Assembly (NCBI GenBank): GCA_034659475.1
Contig: JAYEHK010000072.1
Span: 1-18,935, forward strand
Length of the DNA stretch: 18,935 bases
Reading direction: 5' to 3'
Origin: JAYEHK01 sp034659475
Lineage (GTDB): Bacteria; Bacillota; Syntrophomonadia; Syntrophomonadales; Syntrophomonadaceae
Shown here: piece after piece, positions 1 to 7,625 of the stretch
How positions within the stretch are numbered: the first letter of the stretch is position 1
Layout of the letters: each line of letters opens with the position of its first letter
Notes under the pieces: model-generated
Told to the model about the DNA's origin: nothing
Seen by the model: the letters and a program-made list of their open reading frames with translations, nothing else
Database searches by the model: none
Made by a program: the position numbers and the translations under genes

Positions 1-141
1 CTCATTCGGATGTCCCTTTCAGCTAGGTTATTATCAAACGGAACCTCCGGTATGTGCAGGAACAAGAGGATATTTTCCTTGTATCGGCTCATACGTTCCA
101 AAAGATTGCGCGCTTTGCTTTTGGCTAGGAGGCACCCCGTG
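1..141 (-). pseudogene. IS66-family transposase fragment, cut by window edge
   Basis: Read on the minus strand, about 45 codons are open and give a protein containing SKARNLLERM, then EVPFDNNLAERDIRM. This matches the C-terminal part of IS66-family DDE transposases, where the NN-AERD-RM block carries the last catalytic acidic residue. The reading frame runs off the left edge, so the true C-terminus lies outside the window. The N-terminal several hundred residues are missing: to the right of about position 141 the sequence switches to an unrelated group II intron fragment. It is therefore a broken copy, at least on this side. Family recognition rests on the motif alone; no terminal inverted repeat can be seen. 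Confidence 0.75.
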
Positions 142-153
142 CTAGGCACTTAA

Positions 154-402
154 CTTAATATAAAGAAGATGATTAACAAACTGCAGGGGCACTGCAACTA
201 CTATGGTGTAACAGGAAACCGCAGAGCATTCGGCAATTTCATCGACGAAGTTAGAAGCCTGATCTATAAATGGCTGAACAGACGAAATCAGAAGAAGAAT
301 TTTGATTGGAGCAAATTTGTACTGTTTCTCAAGAAATATCCACTGCCAAAAGCGAAAGTAAAAGTGAACATATTCGAAGTGGGGGCAGTGCCAGCTGTTT
401 AA
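154..402 (+). pseudogene. Group II intron reverse transcriptase/maturase, C-terminal remnant
   Basis: The open frame encodes about 82 residues with KLQGHCNYYGVTGNRRAF near the start and YKWLNRRNQKKNFDW in the middle. These are hallmarks of the maturase (X) domain at the end of group II intron-encoded proteins. A full protein has roughly 400 to 600 residues; the reverse transcriptase domain is absent and an in-frame stop lies at 151-153. The first ATG (169) has no ribosome-binding site, so expression is unlikely. No convincing intron domain V/VI follows the stop, so the RNA is lost too. It abuts an IS66 fragment on the left, which suggests one insertion or deletion destroyed both elements. Confidence 0.75.
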
Positions 403-415
403 TGTAAATGATGAC

Positions 416-447
416 GTAAAAAGCCGTGTGCAATTTTCGCACACGGC
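416..447 (-). terminator. Rho-independent terminator of purC
   Basis: A perfect 9-bp stem (423-431 pairing with 439-447, loop 432-438) is followed, on the minus strand, by five T residues. It lies about 60 bases beyond the purC stop codon. On the plus strand the stem is followed by a weaker AATTTTA, so it could also stop transcripts coming from the intron remnant. Confidence 0.75.
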
Positions 448-506
448 AATTTTACATCCATTTTCAGCGTCTAGAAACATTTGGCTTTTTTGCAGGGGAA
501 TCATGA

Positions 507-1190
507 TTATTCCATCATTAATTTTTCTAGTTCCAGCGGTTGAATATGTTTGCCATTCTTGAAAGCTCTCATATTCCCACCAGATATCTCGTCTATCAGC
601 ACAATCTGCTGATCCGGGCCGACCCGGCCAAATTCAAATTTAATATCATATAACTCTATATCCTTTTTGGCTAATTCAGCCTTGACTACTGCAGTAATCT
701 TTTGAGTTAGATCCTTCAAGATCTGGTATTCGGCCTTGGAGAGAAGCCCCAGCATGTCAAGAGCATCCTCGGTAATAGGTGGGTCCAGCCGAGCATCATC
801 TTTTAATGTAATTTCCACAAAATAGTCCAGAGGCTGTCCATCCTCGGCATATTCTCCATAACGCCGTAAAAAGCTTCCCACCGCCCGGAGCCGGCAAATA
901 ACCTCAAGTCCGCTACCAAACACTACAGCTGGTCTTACGGTCATCGTAGCTTCTTCAATATTGGCATCAATATAATGTGTAGGTATACCATGTTCTTTCA
1001 ATGCTTCAAAAAAGAACTTGGTCAAACGCAGCCCGGCCCTTCCTGCTCCCTCTATCGTCAGCCCCACCGAATTTGACCCTGGATCAAAGATCCCGTTTTC
1101 TCCGGTAGCATCGTCCTTAAATTTTAATAAGTAATTGCCGTCATCCAGACGAAAAACATTCTTGGTTTTGCCAGTATATACTAATTCCAT
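507..1190 (-). CDS. purC: Phosphoribosylaminoimidazole-succinocarboxamide synthase
   Basis: This is SAICAR synthetase, the cytoplasmic purine-biosynthesis enzyme that joins aspartate to carboxyaminoimidazole ribotide using ATP. The protein starts MELVYTGKTKNVF (the ATP-binding glycine/lysine loop), has EVICRLRAVGSFLRRYG near residues 95-115 and LIDEISGGNMRAF near the end, all typical of the compact bacterial PurC of about 230 residues. A GTG at 1196 would add two residues, but the AAAGGA ribosome-binding site is 8 bases from the ATG at 1190 and too close to the GTG, so I use the ATG (227 residues). The gene stands alone, with its own promoter (1224-1252) and terminator (416-447), rather than in a pur operon. 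Identity is firm. Confidence 0.93.
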   Translation of the reverse strand: MELVYTGKTKNVFRLDDGNYLLKFKDDATGENGIFDPGSNSVGLTIEGAGRAGLRLTKFFFEALKEHGIPTHYIDANIEEATMTVRPAVVFGSGLEVICRLRAVGSFLRRYGEYAEDGQPLDYFVEITLKDDARLDPPITEDALDMLGLLSKAEYQILKDLTQKITAVVKAELAKKDIELYDIKFEFGRVGPDQQIVLIDEISGGNMRAFKNGKHIQPLELEKLMME

Positions 1191-1223
1191 TGTCACTATC
1201 CTTTCGCTGATTATTTGGAGATA

Positions 1224-1252
1224 ATTATAAGCATATATGCATCAAAAAGCAA
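1224..1252 (-). promoter_or_regulatory. Candidate sigma-A promoter of purC
   Basis: On the minus strand TTGCTT (1252-1247) and a perfect TATAAT (1229-1224) are separated by 17 bases. This predicts a short leader of about 27 bases before the purC ATG. The spacer holds a palindrome, GCATATATGC (1231-1240), which could be an operator; that is speculation. Confidence 0.55.
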
Positions 1253-1284
1253 TTTTTTTTTGCTGATAACAGATCTTTGGGTGT

Positions 1285-1312
1285 CCCTCCATCCCCCCCA
1301 TCCCCTTGTCAT
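1285..1312 (-). repeat. Degenerate half of the GGGGACG hairpin repeat
   Basis: On the minus strand positions 1312-1296 read ATGACAAGGGGATGGGG, one mismatch from the left arm of the repeat at 3798-3847, which reads ATGACAAGGGGACGGGG. The matching right arm is missing, so no long hairpin forms. It lies in the 380-base gap between purC and the first chemotaxis gene, a gap without a convincing gene. Confidence 0.5.
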
Positions 1313-1358
1313 ATTAATTTTAGGACTTTCATCCTGTGTATTATTATGGAAAACGTAG

Positions 1359-1364
1359 TATAAT
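1359..1364 (+). promoter_or_regulatory. Candidate -10 element upstream of the first chemotaxis receptor
   Basis: A perfect TATAAT lies about 210 bases upstream of the receptor start, without a good -35 at 17 bases. If used, the leader would be about 200 bases. That leader (1370-1573) has no riboswitch I can recognise. Confidence 0.3.
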
Positions 1365-1573
1365 TCTATGCGAGGAAAATGCGAATTATAGGGCGAAATA
1401 TCGAATAAAAACGATGAGGGAACGAGGTTTATTTGTGGCTTTAGACAATATGCAGTCAATTGTAGATGATGGATCAATTACTGATCTTGGCCGGGTTACA
1501 TGATATCGTGGGTTAAGCGATGTGCAGGGACGCAGTTTAATGCGAAAATAGGAAAATAACTGGGAGTAAATTA

Positions 1574-3685
1574 ATGATGTTAAGAAATTTGAAGATAAGA
1601 ACAAGGCTAATGGCGTTAATAGGATTAATAGTATTGATCTCTTTTGCACTTAGCACTTTCATTACTGTAAATCGGAGTACTAGTATGGCTAAGGATTCTG
1701 CTTATAAAATAGCAGAAGAAACTGCCAAAGACTATGGTAATCAGGTGCAGGGAGAAATTGAAGTAGGCATGGATGCAGCGAGGACTTTAGCCCAAACGGC
1801 TAAAGCCATAAAAGTATCCGGGAATACTGATAGACAGCTTATGAATAGTATTCTAAAAACTGTCCTAGAAGATAATCTGGATTTTTTAGCAGTTTGGACT
1901 ATTTGGGAACCAAATGCCTTTGATAGCAGAGATAGTGAATTTATTAATACGCCGGGTAATGATAAGCAAAACGGACGATTCACTTCTTATTGGCATCGTA
2001 GTGATGGGGCTGTAAAATTAGATGTCCTACAAAATTATGAGTCCCAGGGTGATGGAGATTTTTATTTAGTTCCGAAAAAAACAAAGCAGGAAACCATTGC
2101 TAAGCCTTATAAATATAGCATTGCAGGCAAAGATGTTTTAATGACCAGCCTTGTTGTTCCAATTATGTATGATGGTAAATTCCTTGGTGCAGTTGGGGTA
2201 GATATTACTTTAGATACTCTTCAGGAAATGATAACAAATATAAAACCTTTTGAAACAGGTTATGCTGCACTGGTTGAGAATAGTGGCATCTATGTAGCTC
2301 ATGCAGATTCCCAGTGGATGAGTAAGGATATTGGAGATACAGAGGAAGCAATAGCAGCCAAAAAAGCTATAAGAAAAGGTGAAACGCACAGCGGGGTATT
2401 CTGGTCACAGGTATTCAATGACGATGTCTACAGGATATTTACTCCGGTACATATTGGTAAAACCACAACCCCTTGGTCATTTACGATAAGTATCCCCATG
2501 GGTAAAATAATGGAACAAGCCAATCGGATAAGGAATGATTCTCTGGCGGTAGCAGGAATTGCCATACTACTACTACTGCTGGTTTTATACCTAGTAGCAA
2601 ATAGTATTAGCAAACCTATTATGGAAACCACTCGAGTATTAAAAAATATTGCTGAAGGAGAAGGGGATCTGACCAAGAGACTAGAGATAAAATCAAATGA
2701 TGAAATAGGAGAAATGAGCCAGTATTTTAATAAATTTATTGAAGATATTCAAAAGCTTGTACGGGAAGTTATAGGCAATGCTCAGGAATTAAGTGCCTCG
2801 AGTGAAGAACTCTCGGCAACAGTTGAACAGATTTTTGCCCAGGCCCAGCACGTAAATTCCAGTGCGCAAGAAATTGCTGCTGGTATGGAGGAAACCACTG
2901 CTGCTGCAGAGGAAGTTACTGCATCAGCACAGGGAATTGTTTCTGCTACTGAGCAGCTAAACATGAAGGCTAAAAAAGGTGACCAGTCTGCCCATGAGAT
3001 TGATGAAAGAGCACAGGAAGTACAAACAAAAGCTATTGAATCTCAACGGTTTGTTACTGAAATGTACGCAGAAAAACAAGCGGGTATTTTGAAAGCTATT
3101 GAGGAAGGGCAAGTAGTCAAAGAAATAGTGAACATGGCAGACGTTATTTTCAGTGTAGCTGAACAGACTAATCTATTAGCATTGAATGCGGCTATTGAAG
3201 CTGCTAGAGCAGGTGAGCATGGTAGAGGTTTTTCTGTTGTTGCGGATGAAGTTCGTAAGCTAGCTGAACAATCTGCGGAAACAGTGACCAGTATCCAGAC
3301 AGTAGTCCGGCAGGTACAGAATGCTTTTGGAAATCTGTCAGATAATGCCACTGGCATTTTGGTCTTTATTGATGATAAAGTGGTAAGCGATTATAAAGAA
3401 ATGGTAGCTGTGGGAGCAAAATATCGTGAAGATGCTGACTTGCTTGCAATCCTGGTAGATGACTTTACCAGCAATGTTAAGGATATTGAAGAAGCTACAG
3501 AAGAAACTGACAAAGCTATGGAAGCAATAGCTTCTACGGTAGAACAGGGGAATGCAAATATGCAGGATATATCTGCTAACATGGATGAAACCACGAGGGC
3601 TATCGAAGAAGTAGCTAAAGTCACCCAGAAACAGGATGAAATGGCAGAGTCTTTAAATATTCTGGTGAATAAATTTAAGGTCTAG
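1574..3685 (+). CDS. Methyl-accepting chemotaxis protein with dCache sensor
   Basis: This is a transmembrane chemoreceptor that senses a ligand outside the cell and controls the CheA kinase. Order of parts in 703 residues: membrane helix at about 11-32; an extracellular double-Cache sensor at about 40-310 (WTIWEPNAFDSRDSEF, then YWHRSDG, then a DFY-VPK block); a second membrane helix at about 325-345 (SLAVAGIAILLLLLVLYLVA); HAMP domain at about 346-398; a long coiled coil; and the highly conserved kinase-control tip at about 527-575 (EQTNLLALNAAIEAARAGEH, VVADEVRKLAEQS). GGGAG at 1562-1566 serves ATG 1574 (ATG 1577 is equally possible). There is no C-terminal CheR-tethering pentapeptide. It is apparently monocistronic. 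The ligand cannot be named. Confidence 0.93.
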   Translation: MMLRNLKIRTRLMALIGLIVLISFALSTFITVNRSTSMAKDSAYKIAEETAKDYGNQVQGEIEVGMDAARTLAQTAKAIKVSGNTDRQLMNSILKTVLEDNLDFLAVWTIWEPNAFDSRDSEFINTPGNDKQNGRFTSYWHRSDGAVKLDVLQNYESQGDGDFYLVPKKTKQETIAKPYKYSIAGKDVLMTSLVVPIMYDGKFLGAVGVDITLDTLQEMITNIKPFETGYAALVENSGIYVAHADSQWMSKDIGDTEEAIAAKKAIRKGETHSGVFWSQVFNDDVYRIFTPVHIGKTTTPWSFTISIPMGKIMEQANRIRNDSLAVAGIAILLLLLVLYLVANSISKPIMETTRVLKNIAEGEGDLTKRLEIKSNDEIGEMSQYFNKFIEDIQKLVREVIGNAQELSASSEELSATVEQIFAQAQHVNSSAQEIAAGMEETTAAAEEVTASAQGIVSATEQLNMKAKKGDQSAHEIDERAQEVQTKAIESQRFVTEMYAEKQAGILKAIEEGQVVKEIVNMADVIFSVAEQTNLLALNAAIEAARAGEHGRGFSVVADEVRKLAEQSAETVTSIQTVVRQVQNAFGNLSDNATGILVFIDDKVVSDYKEMVAVGAKYREDADLLAILVDDFTSNVKDIEEATEETDKAMEAIASTVEQGNANMQDISANMDETTRAIEEVAKVTQKQDEMAESLNILVNKFKV

Positions 3686-3742
3686 TTTAGGGTAAAATTT
3701 GAAAAATTTCGTGTGAATGGTGTTTCGATTAGTTAAAGGTTC

Positions 3743-3792
3743 AGAGCCGTAAATTAGTTTTCCATTGATTGGTGTAACTAATTTACGGCTCT
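3743..3792 (+). terminator. Long hairpin after the chemotaxis gene, probable terminator
   Basis: A perfect 17-bp stem (3743-3759 with 3776-3792, loop of 16) starts 58 bases after the receptor stop codon. The tail is CTTATATT instead of a clean T-run, so termination efficiency is uncertain; it may instead protect the 3' end of the mRNA. Confidence 0.6.
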
Positions 3793-3797
3793 TATAT

Positions 3798-3847
3798 TAG
3801 ATGACAAGGGGACGGGGTTGTTGTCAACCTCGTCCCCTTGTCATCTA
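3798..3847. repeat. GGGGACG hairpin repeat, full copy
   Basis: Left arm 3798-3820 (contains GACAAGGGGACGGGGTTG) pairs with right arm 3825-3847 over 23 bp with a single G-T wobble and a 4-base loop. The same core recurs at 11272-11313, 14640-14667, 10752-10765 and 1285-1312. The hairpin lies just downstream of another hairpin (3743-3792) and upstream of the tetR promoter. It resembles the REP (repetitive extragenic palindrome) elements moved by RAYT-type single-strand transposases; no such gene is in the window, so the class is inference. Confidence 0.75.
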
Positions 3848-3937
3848 TTGGTCCAGTTACCACAACGTCGTCTCCTCAAAAATCTTTATAAATAATTAAT
3901 TTTTACCAAATTATACTAAACTTTTCTTAAAATATGG

Positions 3938-3978
3938 TACAATTTAATTACTCGGTTAGTCGACCGACTGAAAGGAGG
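3938..3978 (+). promoter_or_regulatory. Promoter, likely operator and ribosome-binding site of tetR-family gene
   Basis: A -10-like TACAAT (3938-3943) with no good -35 is followed by an inverted repeat AGTCG-AC-CGACT (3958-3969) placed where the transcript should start, then the ribosome-binding site AAAGGAGG (3971-3978). TetR-family repressors usually bind such a palindrome in their own promoter, so this is the best candidate for autoregulation. Confidence 0.45.
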
Positions 3979-3986
3979 AAGCATTT

Positions 3987-4577
3987 GTGACCGCTCCAGT
4001 AGAACATCAATCAAGTAAAAAACAACTAATCATCGATGCAGCGACTCGTCTTATCATGGAACAAGGAGTGAAAGGAACCTCTCTTGCAGATGTAGCCCGG
4101 GAGGCAAAGATTAGTAAAGGGACTCTGTTTTATTATTTTCCCGCGAAAGATGATCTGATCTATGAACTTACCGTTCAGCATTTTGATAATATTTCATATG
4201 CCTTACTTGATCGGGTTGAAAGCATGAAAGAGGAATCACTATATAAAATTATGCAGGAATGTGTAGCCACCATCCTTATGGCTGAAGACCGTGGTCGGCT
4301 CAACCTGTACCTGCTTCAAGAAGCCGTCATTGAAAACGAAGTCCTAAGAATAAGATTTCGCCAGACTTACCAGGAGTATCGCGTTCTCATGAAAAAATTC
4401 TTACAAATTGTCTCTCCTTCAAGCTCTGCAGAGGATAACGAAGTCTTATCTACAATGTTAATTGCCCTCGCAGATGGGTTAATTATTCAATGGCTGATTG
4501 ATCCCGATACAGTGTCAATTGATAAAACCTCAAGAATAATGGCGAATCTACGTATTCTGGACTCATCAGAGATCTGA
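3987..4577 (+). CDS. TetR/AcrR-family transcriptional regulator
   Basis: The protein is a predicted DNA-binding repressor of 196 residues, normal for the family. The N-terminal helix-turn-helix is clear at about residues 12-58: IIDAATRLIMEQGVKGTSLA, then SKGTLFYYFPAKDDLIYEL. The rest is the variable ligand-binding domain and gives no ligand. The start is GTG 3987, with AAAGGAGG 8 bases upstream. It lies directly upstream of the aldehyde dehydrogenase gene in the same direction, 155 bases away, so control of itself and of that operon is the simplest guess. Candidate operators are the palindromes at 3958-3969 and 4687-4701. Family firm, target inferred. Confidence 0.9.
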   Translation: MTAPVEHQSSKKQLIIDAATRLIMEQGVKGTSLADVAREAKISKGTLFYYFPAKDDLIYELTVQHFDNISYALLDRVESMKEESLYKIMQECVATILMAEDRGRLNLYLLQEAVIENEVLRIRFRQTYQEYRVLMKKFLQIVSPSSSAEDNEVLSTMLIALADGLIIQWLIDPDTVSIDKTSRIMANLRILDSSEI

Positions 4578-4581
4578 AAAC

Positions 4582-4627
4582 CTGCTGTATTGAAAAAATC
4601 CAATTTCTTTTCAAAATACATAGCAAA
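4582..4627 (+). other. Imperfect hairpin between tetR gene and aldehyde dehydrogenase gene
   Basis: GCTGTATTGAAAA pairs with TTTTCAAAATACATAGC with small bulges, starting 5 bases after the regulator stop. There is no following T-run, so it is a weak terminator or an mRNA-end structure. Confidence 0.35.
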
Positions 4628-4686
4628 ATACACAGCTTCTATAACTATTATTTTCAGCACCGAACATAGCCTATCCTTGTTTTCGT

Positions 4687-4701
4687 CCGGTTCTAAACCG
4701 G
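4687..4701 (+). promoter_or_regulatory. Palindrome upstream of aldehyde dehydrogenase, possible operator
   Basis: CCGGTT-CTA-AACCGG is a perfect 6+6 inverted repeat 31 bases before the ATG at 4733 and upstream of the ribosome-binding site AGGAGGG. It resembles part of the palindromic region before the tetR gene (CGGTT and ACCG half-sites at 3953-3966), though the spacing differs by one base. An operator role is inference. Confidence 0.35.
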
Positions 4702-4732
4702 TCAAAAAAAATATATTAGGAGGGTTCTGTTA

Positions 4733-6250
4733 ATGAGTGAAATTCTTGAATACCAGTTGTTCATTGACGGTCAATGGACACCCGGGGAAAGCGGAGAAAT
4801 GATGGAAGTCATTAATCCCGCCACCCGTGAAGTCGTGGCTCGGGTACCACGAGCTACACGAGGCGATGTTGATCGCGCCCTCGCATCAGCTCGTAATGCC
4901 TTTGAATCTGGAGTCTGGTCACGAAAATCGCCAGAAGAAAGAGCAGACATCCTTACCAATGCCGCTCTAATGATAGCTGCCAACGGAGAGCGCTTGGCAT
5001 ATCTGGAATCCTTAAGCTCGGGGGCAACTATTCGCCGAACCAGTGTAATTGATATAGCTGAAATAGCTGGTTCTCTAGTAGTTGCTGCTATGGTTATGCG
5101 GGAAATGCCTAAAATAGAGCATGCTATATGCCCACCTTGGATGGCACCAATGCATAGTTATACCAAAAGAGAACCTATCGGTGTTTGTGCTGGTATTACC
5201 CCCTGGAACTTTCCAATGATCTTAGCCGCTTACAAATTTGCTCCTGCCATGGCCATGGGAAATAGCATGGTGATGAAACCTGCCAGCATAACCCCGGTAA
5301 CCACTCTTGAGCTGGCTAAAATACTCTCTGATGCAGGAGTACCTGCGGGCGTTTTCAACTGTATCAGCGGACCCGGATCATCCATTGGAAACTACCTGGC
5401 CGGACACCAGGAAGTAGATAAAATTGGATTTACCGGTTCAACCGAAGTTGGCAAACAAATTGGGCGCCTTGCAGCAGATGGCATTAAGCGTTTAACCCTG
5501 GAACTAGGAGGTAAATCCCCTCTCATTGTCCTGGATGATGCAGACATGGATATGGCTACGAATATGGCGCTGTTTGCGTTCCTGATGCATTCAGGACAGG
5601 TTTGCGAATCAGGCACGCGCTTGATTGTTCCCCGACATATGCAGGATGAACTCGTAGAACGAATGATTGCCAAAATACAAACGCTTACCATAGGCGATCA
5701 ACTGGACCCTGCAACAGACCTGGGGCCAATTGCTTCTTTGGATCAGCTTAAGACCATTGAGCGTTATGTTGAAATTGGTAAAAATGAAGGCGCACAATTA
5801 GCGTGTGGTGGGAATCGCTTAACGGGTGGCATTTATGATGATGGCTTTTTCTTTGAACCCACCATCTTTTTAGGCTGCAACAATAAGATGCAGCAGGTGC
5901 GCGAAGAAATATTTGGACCTGTACAATGTGTGATTCCTTATGATGACTTAGATGAAGCAATCGCTATAGCTAACGATAGTCCCTACGGTCTAGGCGGGGG
6001 TATCTGCAGTACGAATACCACTCGTGCTCAGCAGGTAGCTGCGCGTATGCGTACCGGTACGGTTTGGATTAATACCTGGCATGTATTAAGACCTGATGTT
6101 CCCTTCGGCGGCTATAAAGAAAGTGGCTATGGCCGGGAGAATTTCTACCATGCCCTCATGGCTTACAGTGAGGTCAAACATGTATGTCAAGATCTGACCC
6201 CGGAAGCCAGTCAGTCCTTTGTCTATAACTTTATTGGGCTCAATAAGTAA
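4733..6250 (+). CDS. Aldehyde dehydrogenase family protein
   Basis: The protein is a NAD(P)+-dependent aldehyde dehydrogenase of 505 residues, cytoplasmic, oxidising an aldehyde to the carboxylate. Key residues are all present: Asn159 in TPWNF, Lys182 in the cofactor pocket, the GSTEVG cofactor loop near 235-240, general-base Glu257 in LELGGKSP, and nucleophile Cys291 in SGQVCESG. EEIFGPV follows near residue 390. The N-terminus (YQLFIDGQWTPGESGEMMEV) is of the betaine-aldehyde/phenylacetaldehyde dehydrogenase type. It is not the CoA-acylating type fused in AdhE. AGGAGGG precedes the ATG. An iron alcohol dehydrogenase gene follows after 15 bases, so the pair probably interconverts an alcohol, its aldehyde and its acid. 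Substrate unknown. Confidence 0.9.
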   Translation: MSEILEYQLFIDGQWTPGESGEMMEVINPATREVVARVPRATRGDVDRALASARNAFESGVWSRKSPEERADILTNAALMIAANGERLAYLESLSSGATIRRTSVIDIAEIAGSLVVAAMVMREMPKIEHAICPPWMAPMHSYTKREPIGVCAGITPWNFPMILAAYKFAPAMAMGNSMVMKPASITPVTTLELAKILSDAGVPAGVFNCISGPGSSIGNYLAGHQEVDKIGFTGSTEVGKQIGRLAADGIKRLTLELGGKSPLIVLDDADMDMATNMALFAFLMHSGQVCESGTRLIVPRHMQDELVERMIAKIQTLTIGDQLDPATDLGPIASLDQLKTIERYVEIGKNEGAQLACGGNRLTGGIYDDGFFFEPTIFLGCNNKMQQVREEIFGPVQCVIPYDDLDEAIAIANDSPYGLGGGICSTNTTRAQQVAARMRTGTVWINTWHVLRPDVPFGGYKESGYGRENFYHALMAYSEVKHVCQDLTPEASQSFVYNFIGLNK

Positions 6251-6265
6251 AGGGAGGTAGAAGAG

Positions 6266-7453
6266 ATGGGTATACCAAAATATTTCATATGGGATTTTCG
6301 ACCTGTAGTAGAAGTGGGAGTCGGTTGCCGTACTTTTGCCCCACAACGCTTTATGGAAATGGGTGCCAAACGCGTAGCCATTATTACTGATCCTGGCCTG
6401 GTTCAGGCTGGCGTGGTGGACATGGTAAAAGATATTTTCACCGTACAAGGCCAACCAAAACTAGTAGGTATCTACGATAAAATCGAGCAGGATGCAGGCA
6501 TGCGAGTAATCAATGACTGTGCCCGCTGGTGCAGGGAAAATGCTGTAGATGGCATCCTGGGACTGGGGGGTGGAAGCGTCCTGGATTCAGTAAAGGGCGT
6601 TAAATTATTACTAGGTACCGGTGAAACTGACATTAAGAACCTCATGCCAGGTAATATGGGACCATTTATCCGTCCTCTGGGTCAACCTTTGGGCATTCCT
6701 AACGTTTCAATACCTACTACTGCAGGCACTGGATCAGAGGTCTCCCCACTTGCAGTTATATTTAATGAAGAAGCCAAAGTGAAAGGGGACGTAAATCATC
6801 CCTTTATTGCCGCTGATTTTGCCCTTTTAGATCCCGATCTGACTGTTGGGCTGCCACCAGCTATGACTGCCTCTACTGGTTTCGATGCACTTAGCCATGC
6901 CATAGAAGCAGTAACATCTCCTGATGGTAATACGATGATAGACGCCTTAAGTTTACAGTCTATACGTTTGATCGTAAAATATTTGCCCATAGCAGTAAAT
7001 GATGGAAAAAATCTAGAGGCAAGAACGCAGATGTTAATTGCTTCCAATATGGCAATCATGGGCTTCAGTATGTCCGGCATGACGTTCCCGGTTCATAATG
7101 TTGCACACGCTGCTGGTGGGCAGTTGCGTATACCTCATGGACAAGCAGTAGGTGTGGTTTTACCTGCTATGATGGAACATGCTTCTTGGCATTTTCAACC
7201 TAAAGCCGAAGAACTGGCACAGGCCTTTGGTGTCAATACTAGCGGCTTGAATCCAGCAGAAATAGTAGCCGCCACCCGCGAAAAACTACTGGCTATCATG
7301 CAAGAATGCCATTTTAAGCCTCAATTTGATACCGCATTGGATGAACAGGGTATGGTGAATATGCTCTGGGCAGTTAAGCTGGATCCTTCCGCTTTAATAT
7401 ATCCACTGCCAGACGAAACCATCAATGCTGTCCTTGGCACCATATTCAAATAA
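6266..7453 (+). CDS. Iron-containing (group III) alcohol dehydrogenase
   Basis: The protein is a cytoplasmic NAD(P)(H)-dependent alcohol dehydrogenase of 395 residues. The cofactor-binding GGGSVLD is at 101-107, TTAGTGSEVS at 151-160, and the metal ligands fit the Fe-ADH pattern: Asp207, His211 (FDALSHAIEA), His277 (PVHNVAH) and His291 (IPHGQAVG). GGGAGG lies 8 bases before the ATG. It is the second gene of an operon with the aldehyde dehydrogenase and is followed by a terminator at 7470. Enzymes of this family act on ethanol, butanol, propanediol or methanol; the sequence alone does not choose among these. Confidence 0.92.
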   Translation: MGIPKYFIWDFRPVVEVGVGCRTFAPQRFMEMGAKRVAIITDPGLVQAGVVDMVKDIFTVQGQPKLVGIYDKIEQDAGMRVINDCARWCRENAVDGILGLGGGSVLDSVKGVKLLLGTGETDIKNLMPGNMGPFIRPLGQPLGIPNVSIPTTAGTGSEVSPLAVIFNEEAKVKGDVNHPFIAADFALLDPDLTVGLPPAMTASTGFDALSHAIEAVTSPDGNTMIDALSLQSIRLIVKYLPIAVNDGKNLEARTQMLIASNMAIMGFSMSGMTFPVHNVAHAAGGQLRIPHGQAVGVVLPAMMEHASWHFQPKAEELAQAFGVNTSGLNPAEIVAATREKLLAIMQECHFKPQFDTALDEQGMVNMLWAVKLDPSALIYPLPDETINAVLGTIFK

Positions 7454-7469
7454 ACAATAAATCGATTAA

Positions 7470-7493
7470 GGGCCGGGAATTCCCGGTCCTTTT
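7470..7493 (+). terminator. Rho-independent terminator of the aldehyde/alcohol dehydrogenase operon
   Basis: An 8-bp GC-rich stem (7470-7477 with 7482-7489, one G-T pair, loop AATT) is followed by TTTT. It lies 17 bases after the alcohol dehydrogenase stop. Confidence 0.8.
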
Positions 7494-7554
7494 CCCATTA
7501 GCTTAACTTTTGCACCCTATAAAACAGCGAGAAATCTGGGGATAAAGTAGCTCC

Positions 7555-7585
7555 AAACGGGTATAAATCCGCATGAAAACCGTTT
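7555..7585 (+). promoter_or_regulatory. Leader of nfnAB with a small hairpin
   Basis: AAACGG (7555-7560) can pair with CCGTTT (7580-7585). A TATGAT follows at 7591-7596 without a good -35. The promoter of nfnAB must lie in 7494-7610, but I cannot place it confidently. A loose TTGT...CAA pair at 7588-7607 is too degenerate to call a Rex site. Confidence 0.25.
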
Positions 7586-7625
7586 ATTTGTATGATTTAA
7601 ATATCAATTCAAACAGGGAGGATTA

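Noticed and set aside
423..447. Hairpin as domain V of the left intron remnant
   Set aside because: The stem is perfect with no two-base bulge, the AGC triad context is wrong, and it is only about 20 bases after the protein stop. A purC terminator explains it better.
142..504. A 120-residue minus-strand open frame
   Set aside because: It is antisense to the reverse transcriptase remnant and crosses the purC terminator; composition is not protein-like.
1414..1503. A 29-codon open frame (MRERGLFVALDNMQ...) upstream of the first chemotaxis gene
   Set aside because: No ribosome-binding site, no recognisable motif, and too short to support.
1440..1573. Possible c-di-GMP riboswitch, because of a GGGACGCA stretch before a chemotaxis gene
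   Set aside because: The rest of the GEMM consensus (the conserved tetraloop receptor and the second helix) is not present.
7588..7607. Rex-like site TTGT...CAA before nfnA
   Set aside because: The half-sites match poorly and the length is 20 rather than 18 bases.
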